Under the pieces are notes generated by a model. The model ran no database searches and had not been told where the DNA came from. It worked only from the letters and a program-made list of their open reading frames with translations. A stretch of DNA of 15,416 nucleotides, from assembly GCA_964426605.1 (NCBI GenBank), contig CAYRQK010000005.1, positions 1-15,416 of the forward strand, given 5' to 3'. Made by a program: the position numbers and the translations under genes. This document shows positions 1 to 7,769 of the stretch, one piece after another. The DNA is from JAGQNT01 sp964426605. Lineage in GTDB: Bacteria > Patescibacteriota > Saccharimonadia > Saccharimonadales > UBA4665. Numbering within the stretch: position 1 is the first letter of the stretch; each line of letters starts with the position of its first letter.

Positions 1-2
1 CC

Positions 3-2558
3 ACCTTGGCTGGGGCAGGCAGTGGCACGGTGATTACGATTCCGAATAGCTTTAATGCGAGTATCAACATGATTATCAATAGCGACACAGCAACTGGCAC
101 CGGTGTGATCATCCAGGACCTAAAAATAGACGGAAATGAGGCCAACCAGACGAGCGGTACCATGAATGGTATTTATTTTGACCATATGGGTGATGCTGCT
201 GGGGTACGAAGTGGCGCTCAGTTTAGTCATCTGTCAGTCGTACATTTTAATAATGTCGGTCTCTATCTGAAAGCTAGCGGAAACAACACCATCACCGGGA
301 ATACTCTTACTGGTAGTGCTGCTGCAGGTGCTACAGGTATTGCGCTGGACGGATCTTCTCACAACACTGTCACTGGCAACACAAGTAATAGTAACGATAC
401 TGGTATTGCGCTTATTAACAGTGCCAACAACAACACCATCACCGGGAATACGGCTAACAACAATGGCTCTGATGGTATTGATGTGTTCTTGGCCTCCAAC
501 AACAACACCATCACCGGGAATACAACCAGCGGTAACGGCAATGGTGGTATTGATTTCTTCGGTGGCTCTAGCAGCAATACTATCGCCGGCAACACTGCAG
601 GTAGTAATGCTTCGTATGCTATTGCTATGAGCAATAACTCCAATAACAACACTGTCACTGGCAACAATTTGGCGGATAACGGTGGGACTACACGTAACCA
701 AGGAGTGTATGTTATTAATTCCGACGGCAATTTGATTACCAGTAACACCGTTACTGACACTAACGGTCATAGCACCGACGACTACTCAGTCGATGTTAGT
801 GATGGCGGCAGTAGCGCCAACTACCTAGCCGACAACGTGCTTGGCGGTGGTATGATCCACGATCTGGGCACCGGTACTATCTATGGTGGCCAAGTAGACA
901 GCGGTAATAACTATGTTATCCAACCGGCTGGTGGTGCCGTTAATCTGAATGCCAACACCAATGTTACCGGCAACTTAACAGTTAGTGGTTCTATCGATAC
1001 GCCAACAGCTGCAACTCTTAACATCGGAACGGCCACGGCCAACGCTGTTACTGTTGGGCGCAGCGGTGTAACCACGACTATCCAGGGTGACACAAAGGTT
1101 ACTCTCAACGCCACGACTGGGACTGGCATGGTCTGTCAGAATACCAGTACTGGTGTACTGTCCGCCTGCGACAGTAGTTATATCGCTCCTACGGCCGGCA
1201 ACTTCATCCAGAATCAAACTGGCAGTGCCCAAACGATCGCTAACTTCTGGATCAGTGGTACTGGCCGGGCGGACACCGCACTGCTTACCCCAAGGCTAGA
1301 TACGGCTACTGGTGTAGCGCTTAACATCGGTAATACCAATGCCACATCTATCGTCATTGGTAAGACGAGTGGCCAAACGGTACGGGTTGGCCAGAATGGA
1401 GGCACTGTACAGATCGATGGCACCAACTTCGATGTCGCGCCCAGTGGCGTTATGACACTACTCGGCGGCGTAGCTGGTGGTGATATTCTGACCCAAGGTG
1501 CACGTGCTTTGACAATTGATACCGGTGGTGCAGCCAGCGTTAACATCGCAGGCACCAATGCCAATGCCGTTAACATCGGTCGAACTTCGGGCGGTGGTGC
1601 GGTTACCATCACGGCTAATGCAACTTCTACCTGGAAGACGACAAGTGGTGACCTCAATATTCAGAGTACTGCGAACCTCAACCTTAACACCGCAGGGTCG
1701 GGTCCTGTCAATGTCGGTAATACGTCGACACCGACTATTACGCTGCAGACGGCAGCTGCCTCTGGCAATGGTGTGGCCATCCAAAGCTCGTCGGCTACGG
1801 CCTTCCGTGTCCAGAACAGCGGCGGCAGTTCTACGCTACTGACGGCTGATGCCAGTTCCAACAGGCGCGTCACCGTCGGTACCACCGGTACGCTATACGG
1901 TTCCAGTAGTAGCAATGGCGACCTGGTAGTGGTTGGCAACGGTGAAATCCAGGGCCTGCTGTACATTGGTAATGCCTCAGGTTCCATCTCGACTTCGAGT
2001 GCGGGCGGATATCTACGCTTTAGCGGTAATGCCCGAAACGACATCAAGGTCACTCTGGCACCTGAATATGCGGGGGCTACGCTAAACGGTACAGGCATAG
2101 GTACTATGACGGCCAGCTTCTGTAGCAACGGCGTGGGTTCACTGCCTACTGTAGGCACCTCTATATGTGCCAGTGGCCAAGCACATAACTACTACGAATG
2201 GTACAACAGCACGCAGGTCACGGCTCAGACATATAGCGTCTACACGCGCTGGCAAGTACCATCCAACGCAGATTCTGCCAGTGGTACCATGAGCTTTAGT
2301 GGCTATGGTTGGCGCACGGATAGTACGGATACGGTAACGGCGGATATCTACGATGCGAGTGGCAACTCATGCAATAGTAGTACACCAATAGTCTTGGCGA
2401 GCGGCACGGCTACCTGGACCACTAGCTCGTCAACGACTCTGAGCGGCTGTAGCTACGGACCAAATAACACATTGACCGTCAAACTAACTATGACAGCAGC
2501 CCAAAACCACTACGCCCGCGTCGGCGAACTAACGATCAACTACAAGAGCCTGTTCTAG
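3..2558 (+). CDS. Giant fibre/adhesin, C-terminal part (5' truncated by window)
   Basis: Cell-surface fibre protein; the reading frame is open from the first base, so the true start lies upstream and the TTG at 6 is unlikely to be it. The visible 851 codons begin inside a right-handed beta-helix (about residues 20-290) whose rungs repeat an NTITGN-like turn every 23-26 residues. Next come fibre repeats of the type LNIGTATANAVTVGR (about 340-560) and an FRVQNSGGSSTLLTAD segment of a kind also present in the giant gene at 9524. From about residue 678 there is a cysteine-containing beta-sandwich ending RVGELTINYKSLF; I recall such a domain as a common C-terminus of Patescibacteria fibre proteins. 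There is no C-terminal membrane helix or sorting motif, so the anchor is probably N-terminal, outside the window. The ligand is unknown. The overlap of the downstream AGGAGG with its stop suggests co-expression with the small gene at 2567. Domain types are fairly sure; the role in adhesion is inferred. Confidence 0.9.
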   Translation, partial: TLAGAGSGTVITIPNSFNASINMIINSDTATGTGVIIQDLKIDGNEANQTSGTMNGIYFDHMGDAAGVRSGAQFSHLSVVHFNNVGLYLKASGNNTITGNTLTGSAAAGATGIALDGSSHNTVTGNTSNSNDTGIALINSANNNTITGNTANNNGSDGIDVFLASNNNTITGNTTSGNGNGGIDFFGGSSSNTIAGNTAGSNASYAIAMSNNSNNNTVTGNNLADNGGTTRNQGVYVINSDGNLITSNTVTDTNGHSTDDYSVDVSDGGSSANYLADNVLGGGMIHDLGTGTIYGGQVDSGNNYVIQPAGGAVNLNANTNVTGNLTVSGSIDTPTAATLNIGTATANAVTVGRSGVTTTIQGDTKVTLNATTGTGMVCQNTSTGVLSACDSSYIAPTAGNFIQNQTGSAQTIANFWISGTGRADTALLTPRLDTATGVALNIGNTNATSIVIGKTSGQTVRVGQNGGTVQIDGTNFDVAPSGVMTLLGGVAGGDILTQGARALTIDTGGAASVNIAGTNANAVNIGRTSGGGAVTITANATSTWKTTSGDLNIQSTANLNLNTAGSGPVNVGNTSTPTITLQTAAASGNGVAIQSSSATAFRVQNSGGSSTLLTADASSNRRVTVGTTGTLYGSSSSNGDLVVVGNGEIQGLLYIGNASGSISTSSAGGYLRFSGNARNDIKVTLAPEYAGATLNGTGIGTMTASFCSNGVGSLPTVGTSICASGQAHNYYEWYNSTQVTAQTYSVYTRWQVPSNADSASGTMSFSGYGWRTDSTDTVTADIYDASGNSCNSSTPIVLASGTATWTTSSSTTLSGCSYGPNNTLTVKLTMTAAQNHYARVGELTINYKSLF
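424..523 (+). repeat. Identical 28-bp beta-helix rung repeats
   Basis: The 28 bases at 424-451 recur exactly at 496-523, a period of 72 bp or 24 codons, and 22-23 of them also occur at 282-304. They encode the NNNTITGN turn of successive beta-helix rungs. Identity at the DNA level, beyond what the protein needs, points to recent rung duplication. Confidence 0.8.
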
Positions 2559-2562
2559 GAGG
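2557..2562 (+). promoter_or_regulatory. Perfect Shine-Dalgarno overlapping the upstream stop codon
   Basis: AGGAGG begins inside the TAG that ends the giant fibre gene and lies 4 nt before the ATG at 2567. It is the strongest ribosome site in the window and fixes the start of the 37-codon gene. Confidence 0.75.
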
Positions 2563-2566
2563 AACT

Positions 2567-2680
2567 ATGCAAAAACAAAGAAAAGCCCAAGACGACCGAT
2601 TACTGAAACGACTTCCTATGCTGGAGCGTCGCCGCCAAGAGCGCTATCGTCGTCGCATCATGGCCGAACTAGTTAGCTAA
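2567..2680 (+). CDS. 37-residue arginine-rich small protein
   Basis: I do not recognise this protein. It has 37 residues (ATG 2567, TAA 2678-2680) with 10 Arg and 3 Lys against 5 acidic residues, net charge about +8. Its middle is a run of Arg/Glu/Gln (ERRRQERYRRR) that would form a strongly charged helix. There is no signal peptide or membrane segment, so it should stay in the cytoplasm, where it could bind nucleic acid or another acidic partner; that is inference. Support for it being real is the perfect AGGAGG 4 nt upstream and the 8-nt distance from the stop of the fibre gene, which imply translational coupling. It ends 18 bases before the stop of the convergent gene at 2699. It could instead be a non-functional remnant of a larger gene. 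Confidence 0.62.
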   Translation: MQKQRKAQDDRLLKRLPMLERRRQERYRRRIMAELVS

Positions 2681-2698
2681 GAAGTCTACGAGCCAGGA

Positions 2699-4252
2699 CT
2701 AAATAACAGTATAGGCTTTGGTGGCGGTAGTAGTGTTGCCCGCGGCATCCGTAACGGTAAGTGTGTAGGTAAGCAGGCCTAGCGGTAATGATGATGGGCT
2801 TGCGATGGACCACGTGCATGATGTTTTGGCTGCATTGTAGGCCAGGGTAATACCACCCGTCTTGCTGGACCACGTGTGAGTACCTTGCGTTACCTTCACT
2901 TCGTCTACTCCAGACAGGCCATCGCCAGCCGTGCCGCCGATGTTGCCGCCCAGCAAGCGCAGTACCAGTGCTGAATCGGTCAATGACCCCGTAGGTGCGG
3001 TTTTGTCGATGGATAGCTGCAGTGTGCCCGTGGCACAATTGCCGGCCGGGTCGCAGCTGGGGTCGCTGGTGTACGTTACGTCTTTGCCTTCTTGGTTTGC
3101 TGTAGTATTTGCTGGGTCAGTTGGTGTGCCCGAGCTAGGGTCTGGGTCGACAGCCTGCCAGTCGATGGTCACGTCCGAGTTGTACCAACCGTTTGCATTT
3201 GGGCTGCGATCTGGTGTACCAGTTACGACGGGTGGTGTGGTGTCAGGGGTAGCCGTAACGCTTGGTGCCCAGCTGACAATTATAAAACCTTGCCCAAATG
3301 ATGAGTCAGTTTCCGTTGCCGGGTCACCATTAATAGCTCGAGTTGAGAATTGTCCGCTACCTGTTGCGGCTGTAACATGTACGTAGGCAAAACGCTGACC
3401 ATCAGGTGAAAAGGCTCCGTATAGGAAGGCTTCTGTTGGGGAGCCATTTAGCAGTTGATGGTCATTAGTACCGTCAATATCAATCTCACCTATAGCAGTA
3501 AGTGGAACTTGATTTGTTGCCTCAATTGTAGTGTAGAGAATGTGTTGTTTATCGGGTGACAGGGAGGTTGCAACTACTTGTTTGCCTGATGGCAGGTCAG
3601 AATTTGGTATAACGACTGTCCGAGATGATCCATCTACGGAAAACCAGGCAAAATTGTTTGCAGTAGTGTCACTAGTCTGGTTGGTTGCGAGGACTTCTGT
3701 GCCTACAGAGTTCCAGCCTATCCCTGCTAGGGCATCGTTATACTGAGCTGTGGTTGTGCCGTCAGACATGCGGACTATATACAGACTGTAATTGCCGCTG
3801 TTGTCAGTGTATGTAAGAGCGGCATAGCCTGCGTTTGGTGAAAGTGATATAGCTCCACCGAGCTCGTATATATCTGCGTACGTCTGTACTAGTCTGTCGG
3901 ATTGGGTTTGACGATTATATAGATGCAACTCCACCGTGCTTGCTGGTGTCTGCAGTAGATATGCAATGTCTACACCACTACTATCAGCAGATGCTATAAA
4001 AACATACGATCCTGAGGCAAACGACTCTAACACTTGCTTGTCAAATGTATTGGGGTCGAAGGCGACAAGTTGATTACCTTCGCCAGCTATGATTTGGCCA
4101 TTGTCGTCGGGGTAGGTTGCTGCTGCTTTGGGTGCGAAGGCGACAAATAGCGGGGCTACCAGTAGCAGGCTCAGGGCTATATAGATTGGTCTGAGCCTCC
4201 GGGCAGTCTTACTGGTTGATGCAGGTACTGTTGAGCCGATATGGAATAACAT
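2699..4252 (-). CDS. Secreted TolB-like beta-propeller with two C-terminal Ig-like domains
   Basis: 517 residues, start ATG at 4252-4250. Residues 1-45 form a signal peptide: a basic stretch (KTARRLRP), a hydrophobic core (IYIALSLLLVAPLFVAF) and an AAA site before TYPDD. Residues 46 to about 335 form a beta-propeller with PD40-type blade motifs (SLSPDKQHILYT, AFSPDGQRFAYV). From 336 two Ig-like domains follow: the first opens DTTPPVVTGTPDR and has a CDPAGNC cysteine pair, the second opens DKTAPTGSLTDSA and ends TVTDAAGNTTTATKAY. Such domains are usual in bacterial surface proteins. There is no obvious catalytic motif, so binding of protein or glycan outside the cell is the likeliest role. The gene is transcribed divergently from 4410 and converges with the small gene at 2567. 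The ribosome site is poor, only a G-rich tract. Confidence 0.88.
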   Translation of the reverse strand: MLFHIGSTVPASTSKTARRLRPIYIALSLLLVAPLFVAFAPKAAATYPDDNGQIIAGEGNQLVAFDPNTFDKQVLESFASGSYVFIASADSSGVDIAYLLQTPASTVELHLYNRQTQSDRLVQTYADIYELGGAISLSPNAGYAALTYTDNSGNYSLYIVRMSDGTTTAQYNDALAGIGWNSVGTEVLATNQTSDTTANNFAWFSVDGSSRTVVIPNSDLPSGKQVVATSLSPDKQHILYTTIEATNQVPLTAIGEIDIDGTNDHQLLNGSPTEAFLYGAFSPDGQRFAYVHVTAATGSGQFSTRAINGDPATETDSSFGQGFIIVSWAPSVTATPDTTPPVVTGTPDRSPNANGWYNSDVTIDWQAVDPDPSSGTPTDPANTTANQEGKDVTYTSDPSCDPAGNCATGTLQLSIDKTAPTGSLTDSALVLRLLGGNIGGTAGDGLSGVDEVKVTQGTHTWSSKTGGITLAYNAAKTSCTWSIASPSSLPLGLLTYTLTVTDAAGNTTTATKAYTVI

Positions 4253-4260
4253 ATTCGCGA

Positions 4261-4298
4261 CCCCCCCCTAGTTATACTTCTCATACTAGCCCTGCGAA
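4261..4298 (-). promoter_or_regulatory. Promoter of the propeller/Ig gene with a G8 tract at the predicted start point
   Basis: On the minus strand TTCGCA (4298-4293) and TATAAC (4276-4271) are 16 nt apart. The start point expected about 7 nt further on (near 4264) falls inside a run of eight G (4268-4261), 8 nt before the ATG. The -10 is good and the -35 is a partial match. Confidence 0.5.
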
Positions 4299-4336
4299 GC
4301 TTATTTTGTAAATAGGCGTTTGGGGCTAATGCCTAA

Positions 4337-4345
4337 TGCTATAAT
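4337..4345 (+). promoter_or_regulatory. Extended -10 promoter of the collar-protein gene
   Basis: TGCTATAAT is a perfect extended -10 with no convincing -35. Transcription would start near 4352, downstream of the TTG at 4320 and the ATGs at 4329 and 4341, which argues for the ATG at 4410 as the true start. The same nonamer occurs at 8537-8545. Confidence 0.55.
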
Positions 4346-4409
4346 GCTTATCATAATGAGCGGGCTAGCAAACAGGGGTTTTGTGGTTAGCGGGAAGAGG
4401 GCGGCAAAT

Positions 4410-6236
4410 ATGAGGCTGGCTATTCGTACGTTTTTCGACCGGGCGTTGCGGGCATTTGCCGCAATAACTATTACGTTTAGCAGCATACTGTTAAATGTGT
4501 GGGTGCAGCATGTAGCCGCTGCCAGTTGCCCCGGAGTGCCACCGGCCTGCGTGCACATGCTTTTATTTTGGGATGGTGTTGGGGCTGTGCCGAGTGGCTG
4601 GACGGACATATCGGCTACGTATAACAATATGTTCCCAAGGGGTGATACAGTTGCGAACTTTGGTACCACTGGGGGGACAACGAACCATATACCGACAGTA
4701 GCCAGCGTGACTACCAGTATAAATACGTCCCAGGCATCAAATAGTGGAAGTGCTACTCACGATTTGGCTGGGACGGGTCATACCCATCCGCCGGCCTCAG
4801 TAACGGTCACTGACGGTTCTCCTGCGTCGAATAATAACCTTCCGGTGTATCGCACCTTACGGCTCATGGAGTATACTGGCGGCCCTGGCGGCATTCCGAA
4901 TGTTATTCCGGTAGGGGGTATCGCTATATTTGATGATTCGCCTGGCATACCCACTGATGGTACTTGGACACGACTCTCTGCCCAGGACGGCGAAATGATT
5001 CGCATCGGTACTACAGCAGGGAGTACTGGTGGATCGGATACACACAACTATACCCTGACATGGAGTGGGTTAGGCTCATCAAGCACCAGTGATGCAGTTG
5101 GCCACGGTTCATTTTTAGGTGGTACAACGGCAAGCTGGGGTGCTGCGCCCGGCCATACTCATGCGGCGCCTGCGCCAACTACGTCTACTACGTTAAGTAG
5201 TTTACCTCCCTATGTAACCCCACTTTTGGCGAAAGCCAATGTTAACACCCCCACTATTTCCGTAGGATTCTCCGCCATGTTCGATGGTGACCCAGGCGGT
5301 GGTTGGGTGATTCGATCCGATAGTACTGGTGGCGCTGATAATACAATCTTTTATCACCAATTCTTACGACCGAATACCATCTGGAATGGGACGTCACAGG
5401 GTCAAGCTAGCGAGTCATTACCTCAGGCATCGGCTGTGACTGGGCCGGCGATTGGTACGGTAGATAATTTGGCCCTTGCCCTTGGTACTGGCGCACCGGC
5501 TACCCATACCCATACGCTAACCGCGACATTTAATCAGTCAACCGATCTTGTGCCACCGTACTTTGGTGTGGTGATTGCCGAGAAGGTGAACTTTATACTG
5601 AGTGACTATAGATGGTACGAAGACTCTGGTGCTAATGATGTGACTGATCCGTGGTCGGTGCTCGATGTGGCACCAAATACCGCCATTCCCTCGACACCGC
5701 CAGCCTACGAACAGCCGGATATCACGAATCAACTGCGACTCAGATTGCTCGTCAAGGTAAATGGTAACAACCTGGCGGCCAATGTTGCGCAGTTCAAGAT
5801 TCAATATAGGCAAGGGGCAACGGACGGCAGCTGTACCAATGGTACGTGGACTGATGTAGATACGGCAGCGATTGGCACTGGTGCCTGGCGCTACGGTACG
5901 TCGGCAGTACCTGGACACCCAAGTGATGGAGACACCCTAACCACCACTAAGCTTTCTGCCGATGTGAAAGAGCAGTTTATCGATTCATCGAGCTCATCCA
6001 AAAATCCGAATGTAGTAAGTATTGGGCAGACTATGGAGTACGACTTTTACTTGCAGGACAACGCTGCGCTGGGGGCGACACATTACTATTTCCGTGTACT
6101 AGAGAGCAATGGTACGCTACTCAGCGAATACGATGTATGCCCAGGCCTGGCCACGTATCCACAAACTGCCCAAGAGATGCGGCACGGACTGTTCTTCATC
6201 GACGGGTTAGAGGGCTCATTCCAGTGGGCCGATTAG
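4410..6236 (+). CDS. Secreted protein with three tail-collar-like modules and a Patescibacteria-type C-terminal domain
   Basis: 608 residues from the ATG at 4410, chosen because AGAGG lies 9 nt upstream, a clean signal peptide follows (RLAIRTFFDRALR, hydrophobic core, AAA at 36-38), and earlier starts lie above the predicted transcript start. Residues 48-395 hold three related modules. Each begins with a LLFWDG/IAIFDD/SAMFDG strand and a GW- or W-containing turn, has an HTH triplet (124-126, 249-251, 366-368), and ends LPVY/LPPY/VPPY about 15-20 residues later. This resembles the phage tail collar family, whose tips bind receptors. Residues 397-585 form the YRWYED...DPW domain with the WR, DGDTLT and YYFRVLESNG segments I recall from Patescibacteria secreted proteins. 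The last 19 residues are MRHGLFFIDGLEGSFQWAD. The following gene starts 13 bases inside this one, so the two form an operon. Confidence 0.85.
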   Translation: MRLAIRTFFDRALRAFAAITITFSSILLNVWVQHVAAASCPGVPPACVHMLLFWDGVGAVPSGWTDISATYNNMFPRGDTVANFGTTGGTTNHIPTVASVTTSINTSQASNSGSATHDLAGTGHTHPPASVTVTDGSPASNNNLPVYRTLRLMEYTGGPGGIPNVIPVGGIAIFDDSPGIPTDGTWTRLSAQDGEMIRIGTTAGSTGGSDTHNYTLTWSGLGSSSTSDAVGHGSFLGGTTASWGAAPGHTHAAPAPTTSTTLSSLPPYVTPLLAKANVNTPTISVGFSAMFDGDPGGGWVIRSDSTGGADNTIFYHQFLRPNTIWNGTSQGQASESLPQASAVTGPAIGTVDNLALALGTGAPATHTHTLTATFNQSTDLVPPYFGVVIAEKVNFILSDYRWYEDSGANDVTDPWSVLDVAPNTAIPSTPPAYEQPDITNQLRLRLLVKVNGNNLAANVAQFKIQYRQGATDGSCTNGTWTDVDTAAIGTGAWRYGTSAVPGHPSDGDTLTTTKLSADVKEQFIDSSSSSKNPNVVSIGQTMEYDFYLQDNAALGATHYYFRVLESNGTLLSEYDVCPGLATYPQTAQEMRHGLFFIDGLEGSFQWAD

Positions 6237-6943
6237 AGAAGAGTGGTTTTGCCACGAGGCTCCTTCGGCAATTCAAATTGTGGGCGCCACCGGTTGTTAT
6301 TGGTGGTGTGCTGATTGTGGTGGCTAACTTCGCACTGGCCGATCCGGCGCCGCCACCGACCGAGCTAGAGCAATACCTGCACTCCGTTGAGCTAACGCCT
6401 CATAGTGAAGTTGTGAATGGGTATCAGCAAGTCTATTATTACTACAATGATCAAAAAGTGTTTGTCACCAACGACAGCACGAATCACACAAGCCCCAAGA
6501 GCAGCGGGAGATACATGACCTGGATTGGCTCTACCGATGACTTGCCGGGCCAGATATATTTCTACGATGTGCTTACTGATACCACGCTTCGTTTGAGCGG
6601 TTTCGGTACTAACTCGTCACCTGATTTGGATGGTAACCGGGTGGTATGGGAGCAGTGGAACAACGGCAGCCGGCAGGTTGCCTACTATAATGGCCTGGAT
6701 GTTGCGGTAATCAGTAGTGGCTACAATTCGTTTCGCCCGAGGATTAGCGGCAACAAGATTGCCTATGTTCAATACGTGCCAGATGACCCCAGTGGTAAGC
6801 TTTGGCATGTCATAGAGTACGATACCGACTCTGGACAGAGCAGTCTGATTCTTACGACGAGCGATGGCGCACAGGCATCGCCACACTTTACGGATGGCGG
6901 TCAGCTCAAGACCGATTACGACCTAGACTACCTCAGTGATTGA
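6224..6943 (+). CDS. Small secreted beta-propeller-like protein
   Basis: 239 residues from a GTG at 6224. The frame is open back to an ATG at 6137, but GTG 6224 has AGAGGG 9 nt upstream and gives a proper signal peptide (basic TRLLRQFKLW, core VVIGGVLIVVANF, cut after ALA at residue 39). The rest is beta-rich with blade-like repeats: SGRYMTWIGSTDD, LDGNRVVWEQW and ISGNKIAYVQY, each followed by strands such as QIYFYD, QVAYYN and HVIEYD. This is the pattern of PD40/TolB-like propellers, but 200 mature residues allow only three or four blades, so it may be a partial propeller or need a partner. It ends in acidic residues (DYDLDYLSD) without an anchor. It overlaps the collar gene by 13 bases and the convergent gene by 11. 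The function is unknown; shared surface display with its operon partner is inferred. Confidence 0.82.
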   Translation: MGRLEKSGFATRLLRQFKLWAPPVVIGGVLIVVANFALADPAPPPTELEQYLHSVELTPHSEVVNGYQQVYYYYNDQKVFVTNDSTNHTSPKSSGRYMTWIGSTDDLPGQIYFYDVLTDTTLRLSGFGTNSSPDLDGNRVVWEQWNNGSRQVAYYNGLDVAVISSGYNSFRPRISGNKIAYVQYVPDDPSGKLWHVIEYDTDSGQSSLILTTSDGAQASPHFTDGGQLKTDYDLDYLSD

Positions 6944-7730
6944 TTTGCTTGGCTAGTCTTTGTAGCGCTTGAACCAAGCCGGCCTGTACTGCTTTACCCG
7001 TGTCGTTGTTGAGCGGTTGAGCGATAGTGTTACCGAGCTGCTTGCGGGTGAGTTCGTACTGTGCCACACAGTGGTGCAGTGTAGCCTCGGCAACCAATGA
7101 TTTTTCGTGTAGCTGGGTAGCTAAAGTATCAAGGCAAGTAACCGAGCGGCCGAGATCGGCCTTAGCACTAGCAGAGAGCTGAAAAGTAGGGGAAGGCGTA
7201 AGTGATACCTGATTTACGGGGACGGAAAGAGTCCCTGCGTCCGCAAGGGCAGCGAGCGCTTGGGAGGCGGCTCTGGCCTTAGCTTCTCTCGTGGAGCTAG
7301 CGGCCAAGTCCTCCTCGGGGATGTATTGGAACGGTTTACTGAGTGTGTTGAGACGACCTTTGTATTCAGTTATGAGGTTTGTTTCTCGACTCATCGTCTC
7401 TTTGAGGTTTTTGACCAACCCTGTATCTACCTGTTCCGGAGGATGGCTTAAGGCAGAGGACAAATCCTGGCGGCTCGTTTCAAGGTTCTGGACAGCGACA
7501 CCTAGGGAGTAATATGTTGCCTTTCCTTGGCTTGTGGCACCGGTTAGTGCTTGGTACGCAAGATAGTTCTGGTCCAGTTTGGCCTGGAACTGCACCATCG
7601 CTTTATTGGGCAGCTGTTGTTCGGCTCGTGCGTGGATGCGAGGGAGCAGTATGATAAAAGTATACAGACCACCCATCACCAGAAGGCTTAGTGCCGACCG
7701 CATCCAAAAGTTTCGTAATGATCTCCGCAT
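6933..7730 (-). CDS. Membrane-anchored, mostly helical protein of unknown function
   Basis: 265 residues, ATG at 7730-7728 with AGGG 6 nt upstream. The N-terminus (RRSLRNFWMR) precedes one hydrophobic helix at about 13-31, either an uncleaved anchor or a signal peptide with a possible cut after ARA (residues 34-36). The remainder looks alpha-helical and rich in Gln, Leu, Ala, Lys and Glu, with coiled-coil-like stretches (LDQNYLAYQALTG, VAVQNLETSRQDL, NLKETMSRETNL, YELTRKQLG). A Ser/Thr/Pro break lies near 180-200. Two cysteines about 25 residues apart in the last third could form a disulfide outside the membrane. I recognise no family. The gene has its own promoter (7741-7769) and converges with the propeller gene, the two stop regions overlapping by 11 bases. 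A spacer or scaffold role at the cell envelope is a guess. Confidence 0.8.
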   Translation of the reverse strand: MRRSLRNFWMRSALSLLVMGGLYTFIILLPRIHARAEQQLPNKAMVQFQAKLDQNYLAYQALTGATSQGKATYYSLGVAVQNLETSRQDLSSALSHPPEQVDTGLVKNLKETMSRETNLITEYKGRLNTLSKPFQYIPEEDLAASSTREAKARAASQALAALADAGTLSVPVNQVSLTPSPTFQLSASAKADLGRSVTCLDTLATQLHEKSLVAEATLHHCVAQYELTRKQLGNTIAQPLNNDTGKAVQAGLVQALQRLAKQINH

Positions 7731-7740
7731 GAATATCCCT

Positions 7741-7769
7741 AGTATAACGGAACTGTCGTAAGCTGTCTG
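7741..7769 (-). promoter_or_regulatory. Promoter of the helical membrane protein
   Basis: On the minus strand CAGACA (7769-7764) and TATACT (7746-7741) are separated by 17 nt. The -10 lies so close to the ATG (7730) that the leader would be only a few nucleotides and would lose the AGGG at 7740-7737, so either the leader is extremely short or the real promoter is further up. Confidence 0.45.

Noticed and set aside
234..770. 178-codon minus frame opposite the beta-helix
   Set aside because: Antisense shadow of the rung repeats; no ribosome site and periodic low-complexity sequence.
4320..4409. Longer N-terminus for the collar protein from TTG 4320 or ATG 4329/4341
   Set aside because: The promoter -10 at 4340-4345 lies inside it, and the signal peptide begins cleanly at 4410 with AGAGG 9 nt before.
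6137..6223. ATG 6137 as the start of the small propeller gene
   Set aside because: It would overlap the previous gene by 100 bases and add an Arg/Pro-rich leader before the signal peptide; GTG 6224 has a ribosome site.
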